Shown: positions 9,211-26,786 of the stretch, one piece after another
Numbering within the stretch: the stretch's first letter is position 1
Layout of the letters: each line of letters begins with the position of its first letter
DNA from: Ceratothoa steindachneri
Taxonomy: Eukaryota > Arthropoda > Malacostraca > Isopoda > Cymothoidae
NCBI GenBank assembly: GCA_963969495.1
Contig: OZ018329.1
Coordinates: forward strand, 150,038,502-150,102,501
Direction of reading: 5' to 3'
DNA length: 64,000 nt
Position numbers and translations under genes: made by a program
Notes under the pieces: model-generated
Seen by the model: the letters and a program-made list of their open reading frames with translations, nothing else
Told to the model about the DNA's origin: nothing
The model's database searches: none

Positions 9211-11364
9211 CTGGCGAATCGCTAATGTGCTCGCTTTTCGCAAACCGGAGAGAGATCACTCTATGCGGACCGGTTTCCGCCCAATCTCTCTAAACTCCTG
9301 CGTGTGCAAGTTGATGGAGAAAGTATTAAATGTTAGATAATTTTTGGGGTGACTGTGGAGGCAACGCTTCTTTAGCACAGTGCCGTATCCCCAAGTTCCA
9401 CTCCACGTTAGATGCTCTGCTCCGACTAGAAAATGCCGTCTGCTATGCCTTCCTTCGTAGAAAGCACTGCGCCATGGTATTAGTCGATCTGAAGAAGGCC
9501 TATGAGACCTTAATGCTGCCAGAAGATGGTCTCGCTACGCTTTTCATTCACGACCTTTCAATCTCCTTTGGCGCAGCCCAGATGCTAACTCTGGAGCGTC
9601 GACTCCAACAGTCATTATACCGCATCTTTCGCTATGCCGAAGCGCCTAGCATTGAGTTTCCTTTAGACAATACTAAGTCAGTGCACTTCTGCCGCCTTCC
9701 ACGGTTCCACCCTTAAAGGGACTTGTTTGTGAAGGGGGTTCGCTTGGAAGTGGTGGACTCGAACCTTTTTTTTTTTGTCTCTTTTTTGACCGACGCCTCA
9801 CCTGGAAGGCTCATATTCGCAGCCTAAGGCTCTATTGTACTTGCACCATGATATTTTTCGCTCCGTGACGTTCAGCGCCTGTCGCGCTAATAGGGCTAAT
9901 GCCTTACTATTTTATCGATACTTTGTTCGTTCGAAGCTTGACTATGGATGCGAATTTTATGCACCCGCAGCCGAGAGTGTATTGCGATGAGTTGACTTGA
10001 TCCACCACACCGTTCTTCGCCTAGTGACTGGTGCATTCCGCACGTCCCCAATTAAGATCCTAGTTTTCATGCTGGGGAGATGCTACTCGCTCTCCTGTGA
10101 ACAGTGCATTATTCACCTGTACTCTCCAGCCTGTTGCCTTCCTCAGCCGCCAACAGCTTTCATTGCATCCGCAGCTGATATCGATGGTGTCTATGCCGCC
10201 AAGAGACACCAGTCACACCCTAAGCCCTTTGGGTTTAGGGCTAGGAAAGTCCTTCGAGAGCTAGGTATAGCTCTCGGGCCGATGGCGCCCCTGGTTCTAC
10301 CCAGGACGTCATCCTGGGGAGTATTATCTCTGACTATTTGTCACCATGCCTCTGCTCACAAAGCTTCTACAGCGCCAGGAATATTGCGTTTGATATTTTT
10401 GGAGCACACTTCGTGTCACGTAGGAACCGTGCCAGTGTATACGGATGACTCCAAGTCTTTAGAGTGAGTCAGTTTCTAGGCCGTACCACCTCAGTTTGAA
10501 GTCAGCGGGTCTATGCCAGGCGCTTCGTCAGTCATCACGGCCGAGCTAGTTGCAATACACCGCTCGGTTGGAGAGATAACGCCACGTGCCTAGTTCGGAC
10601 TCCAGATTATGATTTATAGCACCTAACAAAGCGCCCTGAGTACTCTGGTGCATTAGAATATCTGCAACCCCTGGTTCGCGATACTTGTGACGCCACGGTT
10701 ATGGCGAGCCGGGCAGAGATCGAGATTATCATCTGCTGGGTTCCTGGACATGTAGGAATTGTGGAGAATGAGCGCGCCAATGAGGACGCCAAAGAGTTCG
10801 CGAAGCCTGGGCGACCAGTCCAGCTCTTCACTCTTCCTCACACCGATTGCATGTCAGGAATGCAGTCAGCTCTCCATGCTGCTTGGCAAAAAAAGATGGG
10901 AAACGGTCGAAGGGAATTTAAAGATACGTGCCATTCTACCACGATTGTTCCCATAGACCTACCCTCCAATGCCGCAACGGCTTCAGGTTGCTTTCTGTCG
11001 TCTCCGAATTGGAGACACTCGCGGGACGCACTGACGTTTGATGGAGTACTCGATTGCACCTTATTGTGACCGCTGCGTTGTCCCCCAGACTGTTCGGCAG
11101 ATTCTTGTTGAATGTCTCAGTCTGGGTTATCTTAGCGCACTCTACTTCTCCCGATACCGGGACAACCGCGGTTACTACCTCTTGTCCCTTGCACTCGGGA
11201 AGATCCGTGCACACAGACTTGTGGACTATACGACTGGGGGTTATTTAGGTCTTTTGTTCCTGCTCCGCGGGAAGGCCAGTCTACTTCCGACGCCAGAGCG
11301 CGCTTCCTTCCTATTGCCTTTTTGCTTTCTTTTATTTGTTGTTGTTTTTTTAACCTGTGCTTAG
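9211..11364 (+). pseudogene. Copy B ORF2 RT core, RNase H, C-terminal finger
   Basis: RT resumes after the LTR with LAFRKPERDHS and FRPISL, then 9330-9716 with HSTLDALLRLENAV and VDLKKAYE. About 200 bp are deleted between KKAYE and LPEDGLATL, removing the GVPQG region. The catalytic box reads FIHD (9543-9554). 9997-10467 covers the connection and the RNase H start (PVYTDDSKS). 10701-10870 gives WVPGHVGIVENERANEDA. 10930-11364 holds the C-terminal finger region. RNase H here is longer than in copy A, which reveals copy A's deletion. Confidence 0.85.
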
Positions 11365-11512
11365 CCTTATCTTTCTTTTTATCTTTGCTATTCCTTATCT
11401 GCACATTGTAATTTGTTTTTTAATTAGGCCTAGCAGTAGGCTCCGTGGTGAGTATGGCGAATTTTGCCCTAGTAGGTAATCACCAAATGAACTCTCAAAA
11501 TTTAAAGAAAAA
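11365..11512 (+). other. 3' UTR of copy B
   Basis: T-rich then A-rich tail matching that of copy A; it ends in an A-rich run at about 11500-11512. Confidence 0.65.
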
Positions 11513-12545
11513 AATGAATTACATTGTATTTAATTCGTTTCAAATTTAATATTCAAGTTTTTCGATGTTTTGCCTTTTTTCCAATGTGATCAAAAACTTT
11601 TTAGCCATACATTTAATCTGTCTTTTGTATTAATTCTTTAGTACTGATCGTATGATTTTCTTCCTTTTATATTTTTGCTCTCTTTTCTTTTCTATTTGTT
11701 GTTGCTGTTTTTATAGCCTGTGATTGGCCTTTGTCTTTCATTTCATCTATGTTATTCTGTGACACCCTAAGTGGAGGAAAGTAGGCCTATGCCACGCAAA
11801 TTGCAAAATAGGTAGACCCAGCGAGGAACCCCACAAATGGGCATCCGGCGGATCCATGAAATCATTAATGAGATAATATGTCATGTAATAAGTAGTGAAC
11901 CAATGTAAAATAGAGATAAATAGTATGTCACAATTGTATATTTCTTAAGAAAAGTATGAGTCCAGCAAAGCGTATAACCAATGTTCCCACGTTTTACACA
12001 AACATACGCTTGCTAGGAAACCGCTTCCAGGCGAAAACGATCTCAATAATAGATAACAAGGACAAGCTGAACAAAGTCAGGATGGTATGTGCTTTGACCG
12101 GTTAAAATTTTCGAGGCCCTGTGCAATGCTAAAGGGTCTTTTTGATACAGGATATAGGCCCAACTTGAAAAAATCGGTAGTTTCATTAGACACACATAAC
12201 TCTTGTAACTCCGCCCAATAGTCAACAAAGGAACTGACGAACATATTTCTGATCTTCAGCTCCTCCCCGAGCCCAGGTCAAGTGAAAAGAGGTCACGCCC
12301 CTTGGAAGCGAGGGGTCCATATATATACCTGCCACGCAAGACTCCACCACTTCACTCACCATCACACCGCACCCAACTTCTACAACCGTATGCACACCAA
12401 TCACAACTACTATAATTCGTTATCTACATATTTCGATTTGGTTTTTCTTTAATCTAGTCTAGGCTCTGTTGTGAGTACAGCGACTTTTGCCTTAGTATGC
12501 AGTCATCAGATTGGCATAACGTTTAAGCGAGGAGGAATAAATATC
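11513..12545 (+). mobile_element. Fragment C: 3'-UTR remnant of the same non-LTR family
   Basis: 11513-11640 is AT-rich with nothing recognisable. From about 11645 a T-rich block resembles the copy B UTR, then breaks at 11757. The match continues at 12419 and ends with GAGTACAGCGACTTTTGCC (about 12473-12491), the family's closing block. This is a 5'-truncated tail split by the 657-bp insertion. Confidence 0.6.
11758..12414 (+). mobile_element. Probable second solo LTR (657 bp)
   Basis: Flanked by ATTC at 11754-11757 and 12415-12418. It starts TGTGACACCCTAAG and ends CAACTACTATA. No coding content was found; a TATA-like CCATATATATACC lies near 12318. Size, TGT start and a 4-bp duplication suit a gypsy-type solo LTR, but no partner LTR is in the window. 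Strand is taken from the TATA-like box. Confidence 0.5.
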
Positions 12546-12834
12546 TCCTAAAATCCTATTTCTTTTCATTTTGACTCCACCATTTTTCACCGATAAAGGA
12601 GGAAAGACACTATGAAGATGATCGAATAGATCGAAAGCTCAATAATTGAAGTCAAGTTTAGTTTTACCAAACACATTTCATTTAAAAAAGAGATGAACGT
12701 AGTTGTTTATCATCTACAAGATGAACTAAAAAAGAATAAAATAAAAGGAAAGTTCCAAAGAAAATTAATAAGGGCACAATATATGAAGGTCTTTAACAAA
12801 ATCTGCATACAAGAAGGTCTGCTACCCATTTACA

Positions 12835-12837
<3 letters not shown>
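12546..12837. other. AT-rich spacer, nothing recognised
   Basis: Starts with sequence of unknown origin after the A-poor end of fragment C. The short open frame at 12693 is Lys-rich with no known motif. Confidence 0.5.

Positions 12838-12915
<78 letters not shown>
12838..12915. repeat. (AT)n microsatellite
   Basis: About 39 AT units, just beyond the tail motif of the minus-strand PLE. Confidence 0.95.
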
Positions 12916-12917
<2 letters not shown>

Positions 12918-12964
12918 GAACAATTGTCAAATCCAATGACAGATTCCAAATATGTTAATAAAAC

Positions 12965-16874
<3,910 letters not shown>

Positions 16875-16876
16875 TA

Positions 16877-17237
16877 AGTAACAGGTTGCATTGTTTGTAA
16901 GCGAGCAACTTATTGTTCTGGGTGTTGTGCAAATGGTCTTGGCAGAAGTGTTTTTTATACATGTGAAGAACTTGATTGGCTTTGGCTCAACAGGATGCCT
17001 TCATCAAACGGCTCAACTTGGCTTTGTATGTCAAAAATTTCCTTTGCGCCTCTTGCACGAGTAGTACCAAGGTCCTCTTTCAGGGCTAGCTTCATAGTGG
17101 TGACTCAAATATCCATCTCGCTCGCCAAAGCATGGATTCCCTTGCTTGAATCCTTCATTAATTTGTTCTAAAGTAACGCGATGAATTCCGGCGAGCGGAC
17201 GCAGCTTCCATGTCTGTTGTAGATGTACAAGTCATGT
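16877..17237. other. Spacer with a possible PLE-tail motif
   Basis: No gene. On the minus strand at about 17010-16978, TTGATGAAGGC, a loop, then GCC and AAAG, resemble a degenerate hammerhead core like those in the PLE tails nearby. Confidence 0.3.
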
Positions 17238-17851
17238 CTTACAACCAGTGGCCTAGCTAGGGATTTGGGGGCCAGGGGGCATTATCTCTTTTGGGGGGAC
17301 CCCAACATACAAATGTCTGTTAGTGTGGCAAATAAAACAAAACAAATAAGTAAGCCACTTTAATAGGGAATACTTATGTAGGATTAAAAAAATAAACTAC
17401 ATAATGTGAAATCGAATATTACATATTGAACAAATATACTAGTCAAAATTCATATTAATGCATTCTATTAGTCTGATACAGCAACAATAAAAGTAATTAT
17501 TAGGACGCGTTAACACATAAAATTTATGTATGATAACAAGAAATTAACTACAAAATGTGAAATCGAGATATTACACTTAAAATTTATATCGGTTTACCTC
17601 GTGCTTTCTGTAGCAACGGCATCGCAAAAATTTTACTTTTAAGTAACTTCTTATACTTAGCTTGACTAATGCTTGAGTTAATATTTGTCTATATCTTTAT
17701 GGGCCTGTATATTTAACTGTTTTATAAACTGTTTTTGTCAGTTCAAAAAGGGATGGGACACTTTTGGGGCCCCCTTCGAATGGGTGCCCAGAGTAACTTT
17801 GAAATTTGTGCCCCATCACCCCGCCCACTCAGCTACGCCACTGCTTACAAT
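17238..17851. repeat. 8-bp TSD around the hAT MITE
   Basis: CTTACAAC (17238-17245) and CTTACAAT (17844-17851) border the element, one mismatch in eight. Confidence 0.75.
17246..17843. mobile_element. hAT-like non-autonomous element (598 bp)
   Basis: Starts CAGTGGCCTAGCT and ends AGCTACGCCACTG, short inverted termini. The inner edges are G-rich on the left and C-rich on the right. With an 8-bp duplication this fits the hAT superfamily. No transposase is encoded. Confidence 0.75.
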
Positions 17852-17964
17852 CTTTGAAGCATCCACAGAGCATTGAGTAGCAGTTTTGGTGTCACATTTT
17901 GATACCCGGCGCAAACCATCACTTTTAAATTTAATTAATCGAGACGAGTATGGGAATTAATTAT

Positions 17965-18445
17965 TTTTTAAAAAAATGGCACGTGTAAACAACATCAATG
18001 TTGCCTTTCAATACAAAAAAAAAACGATCCAAAATAGTCTGTCTAAAAATAGATCCACCGATAAAAAACGGGGGGGTTATTATATCCCTTGCAAATCTTG
18101 TAACCAAATATACATTGGCGAAAGCAGAAGATTCTCCAAGAGAATGAAGGAACATAAATGCGATATGCGACGTGGATATCTTCTTCTAGTTTGCTTCTCC
18201 ACATGTCAAATGAAAACCATTCAATTTACATTGAAAATACAAAGATAATATATAATTCTCACAATTATATATGTGCATAGGCGTCTAATTAAATCGGCTC
18301 TTATAAAGTAAATTCCAAGCATTAATATTTCCGATGGGCAATTAAACACTAATCCCTTGATAAGTAAATTTCTACTTCCTCTAATTAAACATGCCGCTGC
18401 TCCCCCATATCGCCCCCACTAATTACATCCCGACTTTCAAATTTG
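17965..18445 (+). pseudogene. PLE 2, GIY-YIG nuclease end
   Basis: C-terminal part of a Penelope-like protein, plus strand. It has a Lys-rich linker (FQYKKKTIQNSLSKN), then GGYYIPCKSCNQIYIGESRRF (18072-18134), the GIY-YIG core with its preceding C-x2-C pair. Past a stop at 18246 another frame gives the conserved SINISDGQLNTNPLI segment (about 18320-18365). It is 5' truncated, lacking the RT. PLE 3 shows the same domain more completely. Confidence 0.75.
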
Positions 18446-18485
18446 TGTGTCTCTAAGTTAAGCATTTTCTGTACTCATTAATTTA

Positions 18486-18560
18486 TCAGCGATTGAAGAT
18501 GACAGAGGTCTCCGTCGAAACCTGGTTACACAAATAAATTAAGCCTAACACTGTGGTTGC
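18486..18560 (+). ncRNA. PLE 2 tail with hammerhead-like motif
   Basis: TTGAAGA (18493-18499), a GA...TC-closed stem-loop of about 17 nt and GAAACC (18517-18522) follow the hammerhead order, with U for C at the first core position. The tail then ends in the (AT)n tract at 18572. Confidence 0.45.
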
Positions 18561-18568
18561 TTCTCTGC

Positions 18569-18686
<118 letters not shown>

Positions 18687-18713
18687 AAAATTAATGCAAT
18701 ATTGCAAGAAAAG

Positions 18714-19155
18714 ATGAGGAATTAAACCACATTCTCCGAAGACAATTTAATTCAGAACAGTTTCAGTGTATCTCACACCCTTTTTCAACTGACACTAGAT
18801 AGAAAATATTAGAAAAGTGCTTACAAACATAACACGGGGTCAGGTCGTGAAAGATCTCCTCTTTTTTCCCCCAATCCCCTACTTGTGGCTAATCAAAGGG
18901 GGGGGGTAGGCCTAAGCATATTGAAGGGCTGACATTTCACTATTTTGTTTATTTGCTTTCGTATTACAGGATTAAAAGAAAATTGACCCTCAGATAGATT
19001 TAAATTAGGAACTGACGATATCAAGCTCGATTCTACGATTCTTCTCTTAACATAGTTAGCCGATTTAAATACATTTTACTTCCATTGAAATCAATCGAAG
19101 GATTCAAGTCTCTAACATGGCAAAATATTCCACTGCTTTGGCTGCCCACTCTAAT
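18714..19155 (-). repeat. PLE 3 inverted arm (left)
   Basis: Reverse complement, with few differences, of 19423-19863. It is a partial minus-strand copy of the PLE 3 C-terminus and tail, including the conserved end of the GIY-YIG frame and a hammerhead-like motif at about 18796-18757. Confidence 0.9.
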
Positions 19156-19422
19156 ATCTCTTCACGCACTAATGACTTCAACAAATGTATAACATCGCCA
19201 TTTAATAATAAATTAAATAGTTTAAAGGACATATTTGGAATAGCGGGTATTAATCTAGCCTTTAAATATAATAATTCCTTAAACCAATTGATGATTGCCA
19301 GGAAACCCAAAGAACATCATAACATAGGAGTATATGCAATACCATGCAACGATTGCCATAAAGTTTATATAGGGGAAACGGGGAGAAATCTAGACAAGAG
19401 ATTGTACGAACACACAAGAGGT

Positions 19423-19971
<549 letters not shown>

Positions 19972-20084
19972 TATCCAGGAAATATTTGGCGATTTTTAAT
20001 GTCCCTTTTGAAATGAACAGGTTGATCTATATGCTAACACTCAACGGTGGGGTGGAGAGCATACAGGGTAAATTTTAGTTGAGA

Positions 20085-20092
<8 letters not shown>

Positions 20093-20171
<79 letters not shown>
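20093..20171. repeat. (AT)n microsatellite
   Basis: About 39 AT units directly before the Tc1/mariner-like pseudogene. Confidence 0.95.
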
Positions 20172-20172
<1 letters not shown>

Positions 20173-20261
20173 TGTATACCGTGGGATAGAAAAAGTTCGT
20201 TCAAACAAACTTAAAGTTCTACTTTGTCAGCACGTATCATTAAAACGACTTTACCATTGTG

Positions 20262-21246
20262 TGAAAGTGTGTCAAGCAGTAAGTGAAAAGAATAGAGTCC
20301 CATGCTCTCCTGAGTGCAGCTCAGCGTCAGCCGAATGTCCGTCCACAAAGTCGCCGAGAGGCTCAAGAACTGGCAATATTTCAAAGATCGACCTCGTTCA
20401 GGCAGACCTCAAGTTGTCAATCGGTGGCTGTAAGAAAGGCCTTCGAAGTGCTCCCAAGCTAAAAATGACTGGGTTCGTGAAGAAGAAGATTATCTCGCTT
20501 CCTCCAGTGTCCAGGGCGGTCGAGGAGTAGAGCGGCAAAAGTTTAAGGTCCGTGGAAAGGTCTCTGCTCATCGATCGTATGCGAGAACAACGTCTGGGGC
20601 ACTCTCGTCGCCTTCTTAATGACTTGAAGAGTTACGGCAATCGGATTCTCATATTTTTTTCTGATGAAAAACCTTCACGGTCGTTCCGGTCGTCAACAAG
20701 CAGAACGAACACGTGGTAAGCTTTGGCTAGGAAGTCTTTCAAGTCCGCTATGTGTCCAGGACCTAGCAGCTGGTCTCCGTGGTGATGCTCTGCGTCGTGG
20801 TTTCGAATGGCGAGAAGGTTCCGCCGGTGTGGTTCGTGGCCGGTTACAGGCTCACCGCGGCCGATTACAAGGACATCTTGGCCATGAAATTTCTGTCCTG
20901 GGTGGGAAAGATCACGAATAAAGGGGACTAAGTCTTTCAACAGGGCGGTGTCCCATCTGATACGGCCAAAACCGTGCAAGAGTGGTTAGGGTTGAACATA
21001 AATTTCTGTTTGAAGGAATTTTTTTTCGCCGCAGTCTCCCGACCTCAATCCAATCAACTACAACGTGTAGGCAGATGTCGTGGGCAAGGCATGCAAAGTC
21101 CACCAAAGCATCGTCGACGAGCTGAAGTCCTCCATCAACAGCGTGTGGGCAAGCATGAGGAAGGATTTCGTTCGCAACGTATCTATAGCTTTCAATTCTC
21201 GCTTGGGGCACGTACTACTCGCAGCCGAGGGCGGCTACATTGAGTA
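20262..21246 (+). pseudogene. Tc1/mariner-superfamily transposase remnant
   Basis: Read across three frames. The N-terminal HTH region has SVHKVAERLKNWQYF followed by the DRPRSGRP linker motif (about 20340-20412). The first catalytic region is IFFSDEKP (20652-20675). The middle has AVSHLIRPKPC (altered, where related proteins carry the second Asp; 20944-20976). Then SPQSPDLNPINYN (21031-21064) is followed by NSVWASMRKDFVRN and the terminal AAEGGYIE* (21220-21246). Many stops. TIRs could not be found with confidence. It is not the same family as mariner 1 and 2. Confidence 0.75.
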
Positions 21247-22035
21247 ATTTGCAATTTAAACACATATGTATATGCTAAAACAATAAAAACGAGTCTATAT
21301 ACATCAAAACTATCAGTCCGTCCTTCGATGAGAGTACAGCAATGAACTCTGAGGCATTACTATAAATAATAATAATCATGGGAAAATTATATTCATATGT
21401 ATATGATATGTAAATTTATCATCCCAAAATATAATCAATTAATTAATTTGTAACGAGAAAATTCAGTGTAACTTAACCCTAATACATCAAAAATACATTT
21501 TCTTTTAAATTTCGCCTACACGAGCACGCACGTACAAACACCCGCCTTTCTCTGTCTACCTTGAAGCCCTGTTCAAACCTCTTGTGCAGAGCGTCGTTTC
21601 GGATAAAGGTTAAATTACTTTTTCTCTCTCAATTATTCTCGGCAATCAATCCATACTGATTGCCTGCGATCAATTGAACTTCCTTTCGGATGATCTAAAT
21701 TCATCTTTACGCACAAGATCTCCTTCAAGAAATTTAAATTACACGGAGAATCCCTTGGACTGACGGGGAAAGATCTTCTTTCTTATATATAAGAAGAGGA
21801 AATGAATGAGAAAACCGAGAGGAGATCTCAGGAAGAAGAAGAGAGGAAAAGAGCAGGAGAACAAGAAAAACAAGAGAGAGCTGAGAGGAGACCTCAATAA
21901 GAAAGAGCAGAAAAAGAGCAATAGAACAAGAAGAAAAAGAAAGAGCAGAAAAGAGATAAATTCGAGAGAGTGTCGAGCAAGAGAGAGTCCGATAACACCA
22001 ACTGGAACCAAATTGCGCCCGGACTGAGACCCTCT
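21247..22035. other. Non-coding; purine-rich block
   Basis: No gene. 21790-21990 is almost pure A/G on the plus strand, rich in AAGAAGAG and GAGAGG, which produces spurious Lys/Arg frames on plus and Leu/Ser frames on minus. It may be the leader of the following gypsy remnant. Confidence 0.5.
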
Positions 22036-22039
22036 TCAT

Positions 22040-22912
22040 TAATTTTCGTACGGAAGCCTCCTAGTCCGGGTCAGTCAACCTCTCCATGTTCAAGGAAAGT
22101 GAGGAGTTCGGATCTTACCTCACCACTTCAAGAAGATCTTTGAAGTCAATCTTTGGCACATCGAGGCAGGCGGTGTCGCCAAACTCATCCACCTTCTCAG
22201 TTCCCAGTTCCGGGACATTTTAATTTCCCTTCCGTCGGAAGCCACGATTAGCTAGTCCACCCCCAAATCTGAGCTTCTGGCGGCATATAACATGACCCCT
22301 GACTTTTACCGTTCTAAATTTCGTCATGCCTGAATTCAACCAAATCAGACTTTCCGTCAGTTTGTTCATACCCTCCAGCGAAATTTTAGTTTTTGTTTGG
22401 GCGCTTCCAAGATCGCCTATAATCATGAGTCCTTAGTAGATTTTGTTCTGAAGGACCAGTTATTGACTTCGCTGCCTCCGGAAATCCGCGCATTCATGAA
22501 GGCCCGTAGATGATATACCTTCAAAGAATGTTTTGAAGAGACGGATGTCTACGCGGCAAGCCATAATTTATACCCGAATAATAATAAGAAGTCTCCCCCT
22601 TCATCCCCCAAATCCAAAAGTAGTAATCCACGGTTCCCTCCTCGTAACTCTCACAAGTTTTCCCCGATTGGAACCACAGGATATTAAACCTCTCATTACC
22701 AATCTCTCTGCGTCGCCCTTCCCCAGGAGACTGATAGTTTGTTTTACGTGCAGAGTAGAAGGACACGAACGTATGAATTTCCCCCAGAACTCCCAGTTCC
22801 GGAATAACCCCGTTCACCAAGAGAGCGCTGCTCCCGCTCCCCCTTCATCTCAACTCGAAACCCCCGCTCCTCTCTTGTCTTCCAGCCCCCCATCCCCCCC
22901 GGACATCTAGTC
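22040..22912 (+). pseudogene. Gypsy-type gag remnant
   Basis: In broken frames: TFRQFVHTLQRNFSFCLG, then SLVDFVLKDQLLTSLPPEI and FKECFEETDVYAASHNL (about 22340-22570), a SCAN/capsid-like helical gag region. A degenerate CCHC knuckle, CFTCRVEGHERMNFP with Asn for the last Cys, follows near 22742-22787. The family is inferred from the gag layout and the neighbouring protease and RT. Confidence 0.6.
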
Positions 22913-22959
22913 AATTTTATTTTGACCAAAGCTCGTCAGGAAGTTTAAAATTCGAAAAT

Positions 22960-24435
22960 GGAGCCGTGAATGGCTGCCGAGTCTCCACTCTCGTTTGCGA
23001 TACAGGGTGCACCTGTATCGTGGTGTCTAATGTACTGCTTCTCCCAGTGGCCCCTGACCACAAAAGGTTTGCGGTAGTTCATGACTACCCGGGACAGCGT
23101 AAACCGCATCCCCATTATGAATTACCACCTGGAATGCTAGTATTTCACCGGCTGGGCTGAAGTGGTTTCAGCCCCTATGAAATTTTGTTTGGTTTTGGTC
23201 GGACAATGTCCCCAAGTATCCTCTAACCCTGTGGCTCACCCCGTTGTCACGCAAGCGCAGACAAAGAGGGTATCTCAGGCGCCAGTCCCCTTGAATCCCC
23301 TTGCGATTCTGATTTCAGCGACGTCATGAGCGAAGAAGTCACTCGAGACTAGAACGAGTGCGAGACCCTCCTTCCCCCGTGGGAAAAAGCTCGGAGCCAC
23401 GAACAAGATTCTGTTCGCGGCCACAAAACTGCCTCTTACCCCGTTAAAGAAGGCCTGTTGTACCGCGTTTGATCGGACGGAAATAACACCGACGCTCATT
23501 CGGTGGTCATTTCACGTCCTCACTTCTCGCCCGTTCGTAAAACTGCCCAAGACAGTTTCCTCCCTGGTTATTTTAGCCATAATATTAGAAAATTGCTGAT
23601 GGTTAAAAAAAAAATTACCACCCCGTTTCTCTCCGTTGCAAACAGTATTCACAAAGAATTAAATGGGATTTTAGAGGCCATTTCAAAGAAGTTATTCGAT
23701 GAAGAATCAGCTATAGAGGCTGATTACCCCAGGGATTCACTAAATGTGATACAGGTCGTGTGCGTGGAGCAGGATAATGATTATCCTCTCTCTCTCTCTA
23801 TCTTGGCCGGCGCACCCGAAAAACCACTCACTGGCCTAGACGTTGAAGTACGGCTGACTCCCGAACAAAATAGTCAGCTGCAGCAGCTGTTAAATAGGGT
23901 TGGAGACGTAATCTCAGAAATGCCCGGGTGTGCCGCACAATTTTAGCACGACATTACGCTTACAACTCAAAAAAACATTAATTTGAAGCCGTATCCCCTC
24001 CTTATTCACTTGAGGCAAGCATTTAACTCCGAGGTTGAAAACTTGCTTAATCTTAATATCATAGAGCCCTCCAATTCAAGTTATTTCTCCCCAATAGTGA
24101 TGGTACGGAAGTTTCATAGTACGTACGGTATGTGCATTGATTTTTGCAAGCTTGATTCCTTGACTGTCTCTGTGCTGAACCAATTCTCCTAATAGACAAG
24201 AACCTCCACATTTTCGAAGAAGCGAAATTCATCACCGAGTTAGATCTTTGCAAGGCATATTATCATACCTCCAGTAGAAAGAGCGTAAGAAATTATACAG
24301 CGTTCCCAACCGATAAAGGCCTAATGCAGTTCCGTCGGCTCTCCTTCGACTTAGTAACGGCTTGCATTAGGAGATCAGACAATTGTTTAGCGGATATACT
24401 CAGATGTAACCTTTTGGGCACTAACCTCAGTTAAT
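22960..24435 (+). pseudogene. Gypsy-type protease and RT remnant
   Basis: Protease-like VSTLVCDTGCTCIVVSN at 22981-23031 (D-T-G triad). 23503-23946 is a linker ending LTPEQNSQLQQLLNRVGDV. From 23944 the RT start follows: LKPYPLLIHLRQAF, NLNIIEPSNSSYFSPIVMV, MCIDFCKLDSLTV (expected MCIDFRKLN-type box), then FITELDLCKAYY (24225-24262). The frame decays and stops before the Y-x-D-D box at about 24435. Several frameshifts; no integrase follows in this orientation. Confidence 0.75.

Positions 24436-26495
<2,060 letters not shown>

Positions 26496-26557
<62 letters not shown>
26496..26557. repeat. (AT)n microsatellite
   Basis: About 31 AT units. Confidence 0.95.
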
Positions 26558-26563
<6 letters not shown>

Positions 26564-26786
26564 TATGTGTTCTAATACAGTGTTTTGTGTCTATGTTTGT
26601 GTATTATTTAGTTGTGAATTAATTTGTGTATTTACGTGTATATTATCGTTAGTGTTTATTTACTTTTACTCATTCATTTATTTATTTTATTACGCATATA
26701 TATTTTATTAATGCATTTGGTAATTGGGTTATCTCTTTTACAGAATTTCCTTGTAAGTTCAATAAAATCGAGATAGCTGCTTTGTT

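Larger units (their letters stand above)
5704..11512 (+). mobile_element. Non-LTR copy B (I/Nimb-like), nearly complete
   Basis: Second copy of the family, head to tail behind copy A. It holds a 5' region, ORF1 with CCHC knuckles (to about 7190), ORF2 endonuclease (about 7210-7960), RT, RNase H and C-terminal finger (to 11364), and a 3' UTR ending A-rich at about 11512. An 880-bp solo LTR interrupts the RT. It is 5' truncated relative to copy E, whose similar sequence starts further upstream. All frames are broken. Confidence 0.85.

Noticed and set aside
21734..22039. Leu/Phe/Ser-rich minus-strand frames resembling membrane segments
   Set aside because: Opposite strand of the purine-rich block; the hydrophobicity reflects TTC/CTT codons only.
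22960..24435. An intact gypsy polymerase
   Set aside because: Stops and frameshifts throughout, and sequence ends before the catalytic Y-x-D-D.
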